From Oscillospiraceae bacterium (lineage in GTDB: Bacteria; Bacillota; Clostridia; Oscillospirales; CAG-272), in assembly GCA_015063535.1 (NCBI GenBank), contig SVTY01000012.1, forward strand, positions 1 through 58,203: a stretch of 58,203 nucleotides of DNA, in the 5' to 3' direction. This document shows positions 8,523 through 17,691 of this stretch, piece by piece. Numbering within the stretch: position 1 is the first letter of the stretch; each line of letters starts with the position of its first letter. The translations under genes were made by a program, and so were the position numbers. The notes beneath the pieces are model-generated. The model saw only the letters and a program-made list of their open reading frames with translations. It ran no database searches and was not told where the DNA came from.

Positions 8523-9608
8523 TCAGAATTTTACAGGCTTGGAATCCAAATATTTTCTGACCATCAGCGCTACCTTAAAGGTGATGGCATGCTCGAACTC
8601 ACGCAGGTCAAGTCCCGTCAGCTTGCGGATCTTCTCCAAACGGTAGACCAGTGTGTTTCTATGTACAAACAGCTTACGGGAGGTTTCGGATACGTTCAGA
8701 TTGTTCTCGAAGAAGCACTGAATGGTCATCAGCGTTTCACGGTCGAGAGATTCCAGACTTCCCTTCTTGAATACCTCCTGCAGGAACATTTCGCACAGGG
8801 TGGTGGGCAATTGATAGATCAATCTGCCGATTCCCAGATTCTCATAGCTTACGATGTTCTTTTCGGTCTCAAATACCTTGCCAACCTCCAGGGCGACCTG
8901 TGCCTCCTGATATGCCTTGGCAAGATCCTTGATGTTATCGACCATCGTGGAAATACCGATGACCACCTTGGTATAGAACTCGGTAGAGAGGGTATCCGCA
9001 ATATTGATGGCGATCTTTTCGATATCCCGCATCTCGGTGCCTGCCTTCAGCTCCTTGACCAGCACGATATCATGCTCGCCTACGCTGATGACATAATCCC
9101 GAGACTTGTCGGGGAACATATTCTGAAGCATTTCAAAGGGCATCATGTCGGTCTTGCCAAAGAATTTGATCAGGAACACGACACGCAATTCCTCGGTGCT
9201 GAAATGCAGCTCCTTGGATTTGATATAGATATCGCTGGGCAGAATATTATCAAGGATGATGTTCTTGATAAAGGAGCCCTTATCATACTTTTCGTCATAC
9301 AGGCTCTTGATGTTCCCCAAGGAAACAGCCAACAGCTTGGACATCTTCTCTGCCATTTTGTCCTCGCCCTCGACGAACACCACATATTCGCTCTTCTGAC
9401 CCAGCCCCATATAACGGTATGTATAGCCATCCTTTGCCATGACCTCGGTGGAGAACGAAAGCTCGTCCCGAACACCCTGACGGATGTCTCCCATTTTTCC
9501 GAGATCGGAGCAGGAAATGACCACACCGTTCTCGTCGATCACGCCGATGATACGGTCAAACGCATCCTTCATCTGATAAATTACGCCCTGAAACAATCTG
9601 TTAGACAT
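8523..9608 (-). CDS. CdaR/PucR-family transcriptional regulator
   Basis: This 361-residue protein ends in a PucR-type helix-turn-helix (about 290-352; motif NLNVSETSRKLFVHRNTLVYRLEKI). The N-terminal 120 residues resemble a small-molecule sensing domain (DRIIGVIDENGVVISCSD), and the middle is the GGDEF-like CdaR segment. Family members respond to sugar diacids or purine-related ligands and activate neighbouring operons. There is no obvious sugar-diacid gene next door, so the ligand is open. It is a single-gene unit with its own promoter and terminator. Confidence 0.85.
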   Translation of the reverse strand: MSNRLFQGVIYQMKDAFDRIIGVIDENGVVISCSDLGKMGDIRQGVRDELSFSTEVMAKDGYTYRYMGLGQKSEYVVFVEGEDKMAEKMSKLLAVSLGNIKSLYDEKYDKGSFIKNIILDNILPSDIYIKSKELHFSTEELRVVFLIKFFGKTDMMPFEMLQNMFPDKSRDYVISVGEHDIVLVKELKAGTEMRDIEKIAINIADTLSTEFYTKVVIGISTMVDNIKDLAKAYQEAQVALEVGKVFETEKNIVSYENLGIGRLIYQLPTTLCEMFLQEVFKKGSLESLDRETLMTIQCFFENNLNVSETSRKLFVHRNTLVYRLEKIRKLTGLDLREFEHAITFKVALMVRKYLDSKPVKF

Positions 9609-9663
9609 AGTTGCAATCCTCTCAAATTCGTATTAAAAATTGGAATTGTGTATACTACCCTAT

Positions 9664-9692
9664 ATTATAAATCATTTTTTGTGATTTTTCAA
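9664..9692 (-). promoter_or_regulatory. Sigma-A promoter of the CdaR/PucR-like gene
   Basis: The minus strand has TTGAAA (9687-9692), 17 bases, then TATAAT (9664-9669), in a very A+T-rich gap. Confidence 0.75.
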
Positions 9693-9758
9693 TAGCATTT
9701 TCGATTTTTTTAATAATTTTTAACATTTTTTTTGTAAGAAATTATAGGAAAGGATGAA

Positions 9759-10511
9759 TCACCCCTCTAATTCCCCCACATAAACCAAGCAGGAAAGAAC
9801 AAACAGAGGAGCAGTTTCGGTACGCAAAATGCGTTTTCCCAAGCCAATAGGCAGCATTCCAGCAGCCTTCGCCGCCTCCACCTCGCTTTGCGAGAAGCCA
9901 CCCTCGCTTCCGATGACCACCGAGACCGTTCCGCCGTTGCAAAGCAATTCCTTCCGCTCCTTCAGGACTTCTCCCAAGGGACGTGTCCCGTCTCCCTCAT
10001 AGCAAAACAGGCAGAGGTCGCTTTGCGCCTCCGTCAGCATTTCGGAAAAGGAAACTGTGGAGCGCACCAAGGGAATGACACTTCTTCCGCTTTGCTTTGC
10101 CGCCTCTGCGGCGATCCGCCCCCGACGCTCGGTCTTTCGTTCCTCCGCCTCGGGCTTCATCCGCACGACACAGCGCTCGCTTTCAAAGGGGATGATCTCG
10201 CAGGCACCGCATTCTACCGCCTTTTGGATCACGGTATCCAGCTTGTCTCCCTTGGGAAGTGCCTGAAACAGCCGGATGCGGCAAGGGGGCTCATTCTCCG
10301 CCTCCCGCACCGAAAGGATCCTTGCCCGAACCTCCTCATCCTCCGCAAAGGAGGTGATACGGCATTCATATTCTCTTCCCTGCATATCGCAGACCGTCAG
10401 GGTGTCCCCCACCGCCATCCGCAAGGAGCGGGCGATGTGGTGCGCATCGCTCCCTCGCAAGAAAAGCTCTCCGCTCAGCACCTGATCGTTTCTTATAAAA
10501 AATCTCGGCAT
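9759..10511 (-). CDS. rsmE: 16S rRNA m3U1498 methyltransferase RsmE
   Basis: This 250-residue SPOUT-fold enzyme uses S-adenosylmethionine to methylate N3 of U1498 in 16S rRNA. The N-terminal PUA-like part (MPRFFI..., HHIARSLRM) and the C-terminal trefoil-knot signatures IGSEGGFSQSEVE and LGKRILRTETA are clear. A TTG at 10526 is also in frame, but the ATG at 10511 matches the family N-terminus and has GGGAAG ahead of it. It is divergent from the GT87-like gene, and each has its own promoter. Confidence 0.95.
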   Translation of the reverse strand: MPRFFIRNDQVLSGELFLRGSDAHHIARSLRMAVGDTLTVCDMQGREYECRITSFAEDEEVRARILSVREAENEPPCRIRLFQALPKGDKLDTVIQKAVECGACEIIPFESERCVVRMKPEAEERKTERRGRIAAEAAKQSGRSVIPLVRSTVSFSEMLTEAQSDLCLFCYEGDGTRPLGEVLKERKELLCNGGTVSVVIGSEGGFSQSEVEAAKAAGMLPIGLGKRILRTETAPLFVLSCLVYVGELEG

Positions 10512-10543
10512 ATTCTTTCTTCCCAACTGTTTGTATTTCTTGT

Positions 10544-10572
10544 ATTATACCACGTTTTTTTCTCCTTCGCAA
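10544..10572 (-). promoter_or_regulatory. Promoter of rsmE
   Basis: The minus strand has TTGCGA (10567-10572), 17 bases, then TATAAT (10544-10549) with an extended TGG. Confidence 0.7.
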
Positions 10573-10684
10573 GTGTTTTTTTTAGGATACCGCATTTTCT
10601 TTGCTTTTATTTGACAAAAAATTTGTTTTCTACGGTCTTTTCTTTAAAAAAAGCCGAAAGATATAAGATTCATAAGGAGATACC

Positions 10685-10713
10685 TTGACAATTTACGGAT
10701 GATATGGTATAAT
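10685..10713 (+). promoter_or_regulatory. Strong sigma-A promoter of the GT87-like gene
   Basis: TTGACA (10685-10690), exactly 17 bases, TATAAT (10708-10713), with TGG before the -10. The frame is open through this promoter, which rules out the upstream start at 10699 and supports ATG 10771. Confidence 0.88.
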
Positions 10714-10770
10714 CTTTACGTATGCTTGTGGGGATATCCCTGCGCAAATTCTACAGAAAGGACAACTGTC

Positions 10771-12123
10771 ATGTCGTTGGATGTACGTGAGTCGGCAGAA
10801 GCGAAAAAAAGCCCCTGTTGGCTTTTTCGGAACGCTTCTCGGTTTTCAACCGAGCAAAATCGGCTGATAAACCTTTTCTTTTATGTGATACTTGCCGGTA
10901 CGGCAGTTGCCATGCTGGGGATCATCCTGTATTATGTATATGCCTTTGCCTCCCTCTATCACGGAAACGAACAATTCAATTGGCTGCTCGGTATCTTTTC
11001 GGATTTTGTATCCATCATGAATGCCGCTTTGGCAGATGCCCCGTATGTTCTGGAGGACGGTGCCTCTTATCCCCCGATTGCCATTATGGTTCTGTATCCC
11101 TTCGCATGGATCTGCAAGGACGTGTTTGCCTCCTATGCCGATCAGGAATGGGTCAACATTGACGAATTGACCTCTCAGGTCATTTTGCACAAGGAGTTTT
11201 GGATTGCTCTTGTCCTCTTCTTCCTGATCAGTATTGTGTCGATCCTTCTCATTGTGATCCGTATGTACAAGCCCACACCCATGGCGGCACTGAAGATCTC
11301 GCTGACGCTTCTGCTCTCTGCTCCCTGCGTTTATGCGATCATGCGTGGAAACACCATTTATTTTGCCCTGATCTTCCTTTTGCTGTTTTTACTGCTGTAT
11401 AAGGATTCCCGTCCTTGGGTGCGGGAGATCGCCTATCTTTGTCTGGTGATCGCAGGCTCTATCAAGATCTATCCGCTGTTCTTCGGCGTTCTTCTGCTGA
11501 AGGAAAAGCGCTTCTTTGCCTCCTTCCGTGTGGCGGTCTATTTCTTTGTTCTGTTTTTCCTGTCCTTCCACTTCTTCTCCGGAGGAGCGGACGGCATGGA
11601 GCCCTTCTTTGAAAATCTGGGCGGCTTTATGTCCAGCGATGCACGGTTGCTTTCCTTGCGGAACCTTTCGGTGACCTCACTGCTGTACAAGCTGTTCTGG
11701 CTGATCTCCCCCGCCGCCACCGAGACCGTGGCTTTTACGGCAACCAATCTGGCGTTGCTTGTACTGATTTTTGCACTGGCAACTGTAACGGCGATTGCTA
11801 CCCGATCCCGTCTATCCTGTATGATCATCGCCTCGGGGATCATCGTGTTGATCCCGACGATCTCCTACTTCTATATTCTGATCTTTGAGTTGATCCCCTT
11901 CTTGGAATTTTTACGCTCCTATGATACGCTGACCCAATGGAAGCAACGGCTTTATACCGTGTTATTCCTCTTCCTCTTCTTTACCTTCTGCCTTCTGCCG
12001 CAATGCTTTATCCTTCACTCGGCGGTGGTGATCGCCATGATGGTGATTGAGGAAAAGGAGGTACTGGGGAAGGAGCTGCTTCCTCGGCTGAGAAAACGAA
12101 GCAAGCCAACTCCATCCGCATAA
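10771..12123 (+). CDS. GT87 (DUF2029)-like polytopic membrane glycosyltransferase
   Basis: The start is ATG 10771 (AAAGGA ahead), giving 450 residues with about ten transmembrane helices. The SYPPIAIMVLYPFAW stretch after the first external loop, the RGNTIYF motif and the KIYPLFFGVLLLKEKR motif are typical of GT87/DUF2029 polyprenyl-phosphate-dependent sugar transferases acting outside the membrane. Acceptor and sugar are unknown. It is a monocistronic unit with a strong promoter and strong terminator. Another GT-C or EpsG-like membrane protein remains possible. Confidence 0.72.
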   Translation: MSLDVRESAEAKKSPCWLFRNASRFSTEQNRLINLFFYVILAGTAVAMLGIILYYVYAFASLYHGNEQFNWLLGIFSDFVSIMNAALADAPYVLEDGASYPPIAIMVLYPFAWICKDVFASYADQEWVNIDELTSQVILHKEFWIALVLFFLISIVSILLIVIRMYKPTPMAALKISLTLLLSAPCVYAIMRGNTIYFALIFLLLFLLLYKDSRPWVREIAYLCLVIAGSIKIYPLFFGVLLLKEKRFFASFRVAVYFFVLFFLSFHFFSGGADGMEPFFENLGGFMSSDARLLSLRNLSVTSLLYKLFWLISPAATETVAFTATNLALLVLIFALATVTAIATRSRLSCMIIASGIIVLIPTISYFYILIFELIPFLEFLRSYDTLTQWKQRLYTVLFLFLFFTFCLLPQCFILHSAVVIAMMVIEEKEVLGKELLPRLRKRSKPTPSA

Positions 12124-12127
12124 GGAT

Positions 12128-12165
12128 CGTCCGAAGCTGTCCTATAGCTTCGGACGTTTTTTTCT
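12128..12165 (+). terminator. Rho-independent terminator of the GT87-like gene
   Basis: An 11-bp perfect stem (CGTCCGAAGCT with AGCTTCGGACG) is followed by seven T residues, directly after the stop codon. Confidence 0.92.
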
Positions 12166-12182
12166 TTTTCTCGTTCAAATGC

Positions 12183-12211
12183 TTGACTTTTTCCTTCATC
12201 CGTTGTATAAT
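12183..12211 (+). promoter_or_regulatory. Promoter of the DUF815-rbsK-mutY operon
   Basis: TTGACT (12183-12188), 17 bases, TATAAT (12206-12211), with a predicted leader of about 28 bases to the ATG. Confidence 0.85.
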
Positions 12212-12245
12212 GATAGCAATGTATTTTATCCCTTTGGAGGCAGTT

Positions 12246-13553
12246 ATGTATAAGCAAATTTCTCGCCTGATCATCTATCGGGATCTGTCGGGCGACAGCA
12301 TTTTATCCGAGCTTGGACGGATCTTTGAGGATCTTGACTCCGATGCCGATACCCCCGAGCATCTGCGTTCCCGTTGCTATGCGCAGGTTCGCCGTCTCTT
12401 GGAGGTAGCGACCAAATACGGCTTCGACAACAACCTTTGGCACAATTATCTGACCTTTCTGATCATCACCGACGAAAATCCCTTCAGCCTGACCTATGAA
12501 AAAGCGGGACGGCAGGAAGGAACGGTCAATCAATTTGCCATCAATGATTTTACGGTATTCAAGGAACTGTTTGACTTTGACTTTTCTGAATTGGAGCAAC
12601 GGCTGGGTATCCATTGCTTTTCTACCCTATCGGATTATCATGCCATTGCCAAGCGGGAGCAGATCTATAACAAAAATGTCAGCGAAAAGGTTCGTGCGCT
12701 GAGCAAGCAGATCGAGCAAGCGGCAGACGGAGAGGCGGTCTTTTTGGCTGTCGCCGACTTTTACGGCAAATACGGTGTGGGAATGTTCGGCTTGAATAAG
12801 GCGTTTCGTATCATTTCCGAAGGGGATGGCTACTCGGTTTGTCCCATCACCAACATGGAGCCGACGGTATTGGAGCAGCTGATCGGATACGAGCTGCAAA
12901 AGCAACGGCTGATTGAAAACACCGAGGCGTTTGTGGAGGGACGGGGTGCCAACAATGTCCTGCTCTACGGAGACAGCGGTACGGGAAAATCCACCAGCAT
13001 CAAGGCGATCGTGAACCGCTATTATGAGCAGGGGCTTCGCATGATCGAGATCTACAAGCACCAATTCTGCCATCTGTCCCACATCATCTCTCAGATCAAG
13101 AACAGAAATTACCGCTTCATCATTTACATGGATGATCTCTCCTTTGAGGAACAGGAGATCGAATATAAATATCTGAAGGCAATCATCGAAGGCGGCGTGG
13201 AAACAAAGCCCGACAATGTTTTGATCTATGCGACCTCCAACCGCCGCCATCTGATCAAAGAGACATGGAATGACCGAACCGACTCGGAAACAAACGGTGA
13301 CATCCACCGCTCCGAGACGATCGAGGAAAAGCTGTCTCTTGTCAACCGATTCGGGCTTTCCATCGGGTATTTCAAGCCGACACGACCCGAATTTGACAGG
13401 ATCGTATCGGAGCTGGCGGCTCGGCATCCCGAGATCTCACTGCCCGAGGAGCAGCTTTTAGCAGAGGCGCATGCTTGGGAGCTTCGCAACGGCGGAATTT
13501 CGGGCAGAACCGCCCAGCAATTTGTCAATCATCTGTGCGGCAAAGCAAAATAA
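12246..13553 (+). CDS. DUF815-family AAA-type ATPase
   Basis: This 435-residue protein (start ATG 12246 after GGAGG) has an N-terminal helical half and a C-terminal P-loop ATPase domain: Walker A GDSGTGKST at about 239-247, then an IIYMDDLSFE Walker-B-like segment, a sensor-like YATSNRRHLIKE stretch and a C-terminal helical lid. This is the DUF815 pattern found widely in Clostridia. The function is uncharacterised; the fold resembles IstB/DnaC-type helicase loaders. It is the first gene of an operon with a ribokinase 20 bases downstream. Confidence 0.88.
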   Translation: MYKQISRLIIYRDLSGDSILSELGRIFEDLDSDADTPEHLRSRCYAQVRRLLEVATKYGFDNNLWHNYLTFLIITDENPFSLTYEKAGRQEGTVNQFAINDFTVFKELFDFDFSELEQRLGIHCFSTLSDYHAIAKREQIYNKNVSEKVRALSKQIEQAADGEAVFLAVADFYGKYGVGMFGLNKAFRIISEGDGYSVCPITNMEPTVLEQLIGYELQKQRLIENTEAFVEGRGANNVLLYGDSGTGKSTSIKAIVNRYYEQGLRMIEIYKHQFCHLSHIISQIKNRNYRFIIYMDDLSFEEQEIEYKYLKAIIEGGVETKPDNVLIYATSNRRHLIKETWNDRTDSETNGDIHRSETIEEKLSLVNRFGLSIGYFKPTRPEFDRIVSELAARHPEISLPEEQLLAEAHAWELRNGGISGRTAQQFVNHLCGKAK

Positions 13554-13572
13554 GCATATTAAGGAGTACTCT

Positions 13573-14469
13573 ATGAAGGTCTTGAATTTTGGTTCTCTCA
13601 ATATTGATTATGTATATACGGTCGAGCATTTTGTTCGTGCGGGAGAGACACTTGCCTCTGCGAAAATGGATCAGTTTCCCGGAGGTAAGGGGCTGAATCA
13701 ATCGGTCGCCTTTGCCCGTGCGGGAGCATGTGTGTACCATGCGGGACTTGTGGGCAAGGAGGGAGAGTTTCTTCGTTCCCTGCTTTGTGACAGCGGGGTG
13801 GATACCCGATTTGTGCGAACGATCTCGGACGGCTCCTGCGGTCATGCCATCATTCAGGTCACACCGGCAGGCGAAAATTGTATCCTGCTGTACGGCGGTG
13901 CCAATCACCGAGTAACGGAGGATATGATCGACGAGGTCTTGTCTGCATTTGGAGAGGGCGATCTGCTCATGCTCCAAAACGAGATCAACGGCATTGATAC
14001 GATTATAGACAAGGCACATACCAAGGGAATGCGCATTGCCCTCAATCCCTCCCCCTTTAATGAGGTCATTACAGGGCTTGATCTGTCAAAGCTTGATTAT
14101 TTGATCTTAAATGAAACCGAGGGCTGTGAGTTGACGGGAAAGACCGAGGCAGATGAGATCATTAACGCTCTCTTATTCCGTTATCCCGATATAAAGATCA
14201 TTCTGACCTTGGGAAGTCAGGGGTCGATGTACGCCGACGGAACGGGAGATCGCGCCGAGCACGGTATTTTCAAGGTCAAGGCGGTGGATACGACCGCCGC
14301 AGGCGATACCTTTACCGGATTTTTCTTTACGTCCATCATGAACGGACATGCTCCCAACGAGGCACTTGCGATTGCATCCGCCGCATCAAGCATTGCCGTT
14401 TCCCGCATGGGAGCCGCTCCCTCCATCCCCACGATGGAGGAGGTCAAGGCTTCGGGCTATCTCGTATGA
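13573..14469 (+). CDS. PfkB-family sugar kinase, ribokinase-like
   Basis: This 298-residue protein (ATG 13573, AAGGAG 7 bases ahead) phosphorylates a sugar with ATP. The N-terminal PfkB motif FPGGKGLNQSVAFARAG and the C-terminal DTTAAGDTFTGFFF with the catalytic Asp are intact. Overall similarity is closest to RbsK (ribose to ribose 5-phosphate), but no ribose transporter is adjacent, so specificity is uncertain. The last codons overlap the mutY start by the ATGA arrangement, so translation is probably coupled. Confidence 0.88.
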   Translation: MKVLNFGSLNIDYVYTVEHFVRAGETLASAKMDQFPGGKGLNQSVAFARAGACVYHAGLVGKEGEFLRSLLCDSGVDTRFVRTISDGSCGHAIIQVTPAGENCILLYGGANHRVTEDMIDEVLSAFGEGDLLMLQNEINGIDTIIDKAHTKGMRIALNPSPFNEVITGLDLSKLDYLILNETEGCELTGKTEADEIINALLFRYPDIKIILTLGSQGSMYADGTGDRAEHGIFKVKAVDTTAAGDTFTGFFFTSIMNGHAPNEALAIASAASSIAVSRMGAAPSIPTMEEVKASGYLV

Positions 14470-15542
14470 ACGCTATGATCCTTTCTCTTTCCCCCTCTGT
14501 TTTTCCTCCCCTCTTGTCGTGGTATCGGAAAAATCGCCGTCCTCTCCCTTGGCGGGAAAATAAAGATCCCTATCGCATTTGGCTGTCGGAAATCATGCTT
14601 CAGCAGACACGTATCGAGGCGGTCATTCCCTATTATCACCGTTTTTTGGCGGAAGCTCCCACCATCCAGGCACTCTCGGAGCTGTCCGATGAGCGCTTGA
14701 TGAAGCTGTGGGAGGGTCTTGGCTATTACAGTCGAGCAAGAAATTTAAAGAAAGCGGCGCAAACGGTCATGAACGAGCATGGGGGAAAGATGCCCCGAAG
14801 CTTTGCCGAGCTTCGATCCCTTTCCGGCATCGGAGATTACACGGCAGGTGCGATTTCCTCCATTGCCTTCGGCTTGCCCGAGCCTGCGGTGGACGGAAAC
14901 GTCTTGCGAGTGCTGATGCGCCTGTGCGGCAGAGAGGACGATGTTGCCGCCGCTTCCACCAAAAAGGCAGTTACGGAAGCCCTTCGAACGGTCTATCCGT
15001 CGGGACAGGAGGCGGGAGATTTGACCGAGGCACTGATGGAGCTGGGAGAGCATGTCTGTATCCCTGCGGGTGTCCCCAAGTGCGAACAGTGTCCGTGGCA
15101 AGCCGTATGTTTGGCGCACCGTGAGCATCGGGAGACCGAGCTTCCGAAAAAAAGCCCCAAAAAGGAAAAGCGAAAGGAAGAGCTGACCGTTCTTCTTTTA
15201 TTCTGCGACGGAAAAATCGGACTGCAAAAGCGTCCCGAAAATGGCTTACTGGCGGGATTGTGGGAATTTCCGAATCTGCCGGGCAGGCTGTCCGCCAAGG
15301 AGGCAACCGACCTGTTGGTGCAGCGGGGCATTTCGGTCAAGGAGGTGTTCCCCTCCATCCGTGCCTCCCATATCTTTACTCATGTAGTCTGGGAAATGAG
15401 CGGCTTGACGGTTCTCTGCGATCAGCCCAACGATTCCCTGTTTTGGTTTACGCCGAAGGAGCTGACCGCAAAGATCGCTTTGCCCACCGCCTTCCGTGCG
15501 TACCGAAAGGAAGCATTAACCATTCTCAAAAACCAACAATAA
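14466..15542 (+). CDS. mutY: Adenine DNA glycosylase MutY
   Basis: This 358-residue protein removes adenine mispaired with 8-oxoguanine. Glu42 (SEIMLQQTR), the helix-hairpin-helix LSGIGDYTAGAI (119-130) and catalytic Asp143 (AVDGNV) are present. The iron-sulfur cysteines are C198, C206, C209 and C215, that is Cx7Cx2Cx5C, one residue longer in the first gap than the E. coli Cx6 spacing; I believe this occurs in other Clostridia. A NUDIX-like 8-oxoG recognition domain follows a Lys-rich linker from about 240. It overlaps the kinase gene by 4 bases. Confidence 0.95.
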   Translation: MNAMILSLSPSVFPPLLSWYRKNRRPLPWRENKDPYRIWLSEIMLQQTRIEAVIPYYHRFLAEAPTIQALSELSDERLMKLWEGLGYYSRARNLKKAAQTVMNEHGGKMPRSFAELRSLSGIGDYTAGAISSIAFGLPEPAVDGNVLRVLMRLCGREDDVAAASTKKAVTEALRTVYPSGQEAGDLTEALMELGEHVCIPAGVPKCEQCPWQAVCLAHREHRETELPKKSPKKEKRKEELTVLLLFCDGKIGLQKRPENGLLAGLWEFPNLPGRLSAKEATDLLVQRGISVKEVFPSIRASHIFTHVVWEMSGLTVLCDQPNDSLFWFTPKELTAKIALPTAFRAYRKEALTILKNQQ

Positions 15543-15545
15543 GCT

Positions 15546-15587
15546 GATCCCCAAGAACCGATCTCGGCTCTTGGGGATCTTTTTTAT
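15546..15587 (+). terminator. Terminator of the mutY operon
   Basis: An 11-bp perfect stem (GATCCCCAAGA with TCTTGGGGATC) is followed by a T-run. It also overlaps the end of convergent folC. Confidence 0.9.
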
Positions 15588-16864
15588 TTAAGATGGGATC
15601 GTTCTATTTCTTCCATAAGGGTGCTGTAAACATACAGTGAGCCGAGACAAAGTAGCGGCACACCGTCTTGCTTGGCAGCGGAACGGGCAGCGGAAAGCCC
15701 CTCCGAAAGGCTGTCATACGCTTGGGAAACAATCCCCGATGCCGACAGAGTTTCGGCATAGTCCGAAGCAATCAGTGCACGGGGGCTATCGGGCGTGATG
15801 GTAAATGCCCTGCTTGCCACCTGCGACAGATCTGCGGCAATGGCAGTGTAGTCCTTGTCCTTCAAAACGCCCGTCAGCAAATACACCTTACGGTCACCAA
15901 AATAATAACGGATGCTCTCCACGGCGGAGTGAATGCCTTGTGGATTATGGGCGCCGTCGAAGATCATAAGAGGATCCTCGGTCAGCACCTCAAAGCGTGC
16001 CTTCCAGCGAGCCTCAGCAAGCCCCTCCCGTACTGCCTGTTCGGGAATCTCCATACCACCCGCACGCAAAAGCTCCACTGCCTTCAGCACCACCGCCGCA
16101 TTGCGGGGCTGATACATGCCGAGCAAGCGGATCTTTATTTTTTCATATTGTTCAAAGTCAAAGGTCGTTCCCCCAAGATCACCGCAAATATTACGCAAGC
16201 CCCGATAGTCTACCGAAACAAATCGGGAGCCTTTTTCTTTGGCTGTCTTTTCGATCACCGCTGCGGCGTTTCGGTTTTCTCCACCGTACAGGACGGGAGC
16301 ACCGTCCTTGATGATCCCCGCCTTTTCTGCGGCAATGGCTTCCACCGTGTCACCAAGATAGGCGGTATGATCGAGAGCAATTCCCGTGATTACCGACAGC
16401 AACGGATGGCGGATGATATTGGTGGAATCGAGACGTCCGCCCATTCCCGCCTCTAAGATCACCACATTGCAGGCATGACGCTTGAAATATTCAAAGGCAA
16501 TGGCGGTGATAAGCTCAAACTCCGTGGGCTTATCAGTCATGGCATCAGCGATCGGGCGTATATACTCGGTCAGCTCCGCCAGCTCCTCGTCGGAGATGGG
16601 CGTGCCGTCCACGCACATCCGCTCATTGAAAAAACGGATGTAGGGAGAGGTGTACAGTCCCACCCGAAGCCCCGCACGGTGAAGCACCGAGGAGAGCATA
16701 GAGCAAAAGGAGCCCTTTCCGTTGGTTCCCGCCACGTGGACAAAGTGCAGGCTGTTTTGCGGGTCTCCCAGCTTATCGCACAGGGCGTTGATCCGTTCCA
16801 ATCCGGGCTTGCAAAATGTCCAATTCACCGAATGGATATACGCCAAGGCTTCTGTGTAGTTCAT
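15584..16864 (-). CDS. folC: Bifunctional folylpolyglutamate/dihydrofolate synthase FolC
   Basis: This 426-residue ATP-dependent ligase adds glutamate to folates and may also make dihydrofolate from dihydropteroate. The P-loop AGTNGKGS (45-52), the EAGMGGRLDSTN motif and the C-terminal FDGAHNPQG motif are all present. It begins 10 bases after the stop of folT, so uptake and polyglutamate trapping of folate are co-expressed from the riboswitch-controlled promoter. Confidence 0.95.
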   Translation of the reverse strand: MNYTEALAYIHSVNWTFCKPGLERINALCDKLGDPQNSLHFVHVAGTNGKGSFCSMLSSVLHRAGLRVGLYTSPYIRFFNERMCVDGTPISDEELAELTEYIRPIADAMTDKPTEFELITAIAFEYFKRHACNVVILEAGMGGRLDSTNIIRHPLLSVITGIALDHTAYLGDTVEAIAAEKAGIIKDGAPVLYGGENRNAAAVIEKTAKEKGSRFVSVDYRGLRNICGDLGGTTFDFEQYEKIKIRLLGMYQPRNAAVVLKAVELLRAGGMEIPEQAVREGLAEARWKARFEVLTEDPLMIFDGAHNPQGIHSAVESIRYYFGDRKVYLLTGVLKDKDYTAIAADLSQVASRAFTITPDSPRALIASDYAETLSASGIVSQAYDSLSEGLSAARSAAKQDGVPLLCLGSLYVYSTLMEEIERSHLK

Positions 16865-16874
16865 GGATTTCCTC

Positions 16875-17414
16875 CTACTCTATATCCGTCAAACGGCAAA
16901 AATTTTTATTGCGGAACAGCAAGCATAAGATCAAGATCTCCGCAGGTGCGATCAGCAAAGCATACAAAGGGATCCGCCACAAGGTTGCCCATCCGTAAAA
17001 CTGAAATAAACCGATCGGCTTGATAATCATGGAACCCACGACATGTGCGGTGGCGGCGGAGAGTACAATCGAAACCGTTTTCTTTTTCTTTCCGCAGAGC
17101 CGAAAGACGATACCCGAAACAACACCGACGGCAGCGGCTCCAAGGGTTACGATCAAGTTGGGCGGATACATTTGTCCCGAGAGCAGGTAGCTGATCATAT
17201 CCGACGCAATTCCGACCACGCCACCCAAAATCGGGCCAAACAAAAAGCCCGTTAAAATGATCGGCAAATTTTCAAAGGTGATCCGAAACAATCCGCCGCC
17301 GAAGTTCAAAAAGCTTTTGCAAAAAATGCCGATCACCACGCTCATAGCGGTCAGCATGGCGATCAAGGTCAGGGTGCGTACATTTTTCAAGGTTTTGGTT
17401 GCTGTTTTTTTCAT
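16875..17414 (-). CDS. folT: Folate ECF transporter substrate-binding subunit FolT
   Basis: This 179-residue S component captures folate for an energy-coupling-factor importer whose ATPases and T subunit lie elsewhere. I use ATG 17414, with AGGAGG ahead; the frame runs upstream into the leader, which is a riboswitch and not coding. There are six hydrophobic segments, and LFRITFENLPIILTGFLFGP matches the ECF S-component region. Linkage to folC and the THF riboswitch makes the folate assignment strong. Confidence 0.9.
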   Translation of the reverse strand: MKKTATKTLKNVRTLTLIAMLTAMSVVIGIFCKSFLNFGGGLFRITFENLPIILTGFLFGPILGGVVGIASDMISYLLSGQMYPPNLIVTLGAAAVGVVSGIVFRLCGKKKKTVSIVLSAATAHVVGSMIIKPIGLFQFYGWATLWRIPLYALLIAPAEILILCLLFRNKNFCRLTDIE

Positions 17415-17484
17415 AAAAAATACCTCCTCTCCTCGACTGCATAGGGCGAAGGAAAGAAGGCTGTGCCTTTTTATAACCTTTTGC

Positions 17485-17592
17485 CGTATGAAGCGGGATG
17501 CAGAATCCGAACCGCAAGCGGCAACCGCTTTTCGTCCCGACGGCAACTCCCCGTCCCTCAGGCACTTTACGCTCGTATTCTTACTCTTCTAC
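17485..17592 (-). ncRNA. Tetrahydrofolate (THF) riboswitch
   Basis: On the minus strand the leader contains the landmarks of the class I THF aptamer in order: AGAGTA, GAGCGTAAAGTGCC, GGGGAGTTG, GGACGAAAAGC and the closing GCATCCCGCTTC, which pairs back to the 5' segment. The downstream gene is a folate transporter. Between aptamer and start codon a pyrimidine run (CCTTCTTTCCTT, 17449-17460) is complementary to the purine-rich GGAGAGGAGG ribosome site, so translational control by site masking is plausible. Confidence 0.88.
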
Positions 17593-17601
17593 ACAAAATT
17601 T

Positions 17602-17653
17602 CGCAGTGTTTCACTGCGCTATTTATTATACCCCTATTTCGGGGATTTGTCAA
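17602..17653 (-). promoter_or_regulatory. folT promoter and 5'-end stem-loop
   Basis: TTGACA (17648-17653), 17 bases, TATAAT (17625-17630) on the minus strand. The start of transcription is followed at once by a perfect 7-bp hairpin CGCAGTG-AAA-CACTGCG (17602-17618), placed before the aptamer; it may protect the 5' end. Confidence 0.85.
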
Positions 17654-17691
17654 GAGACATGCGAGGATTTTTTTGAATTTTTTTACCAAAC

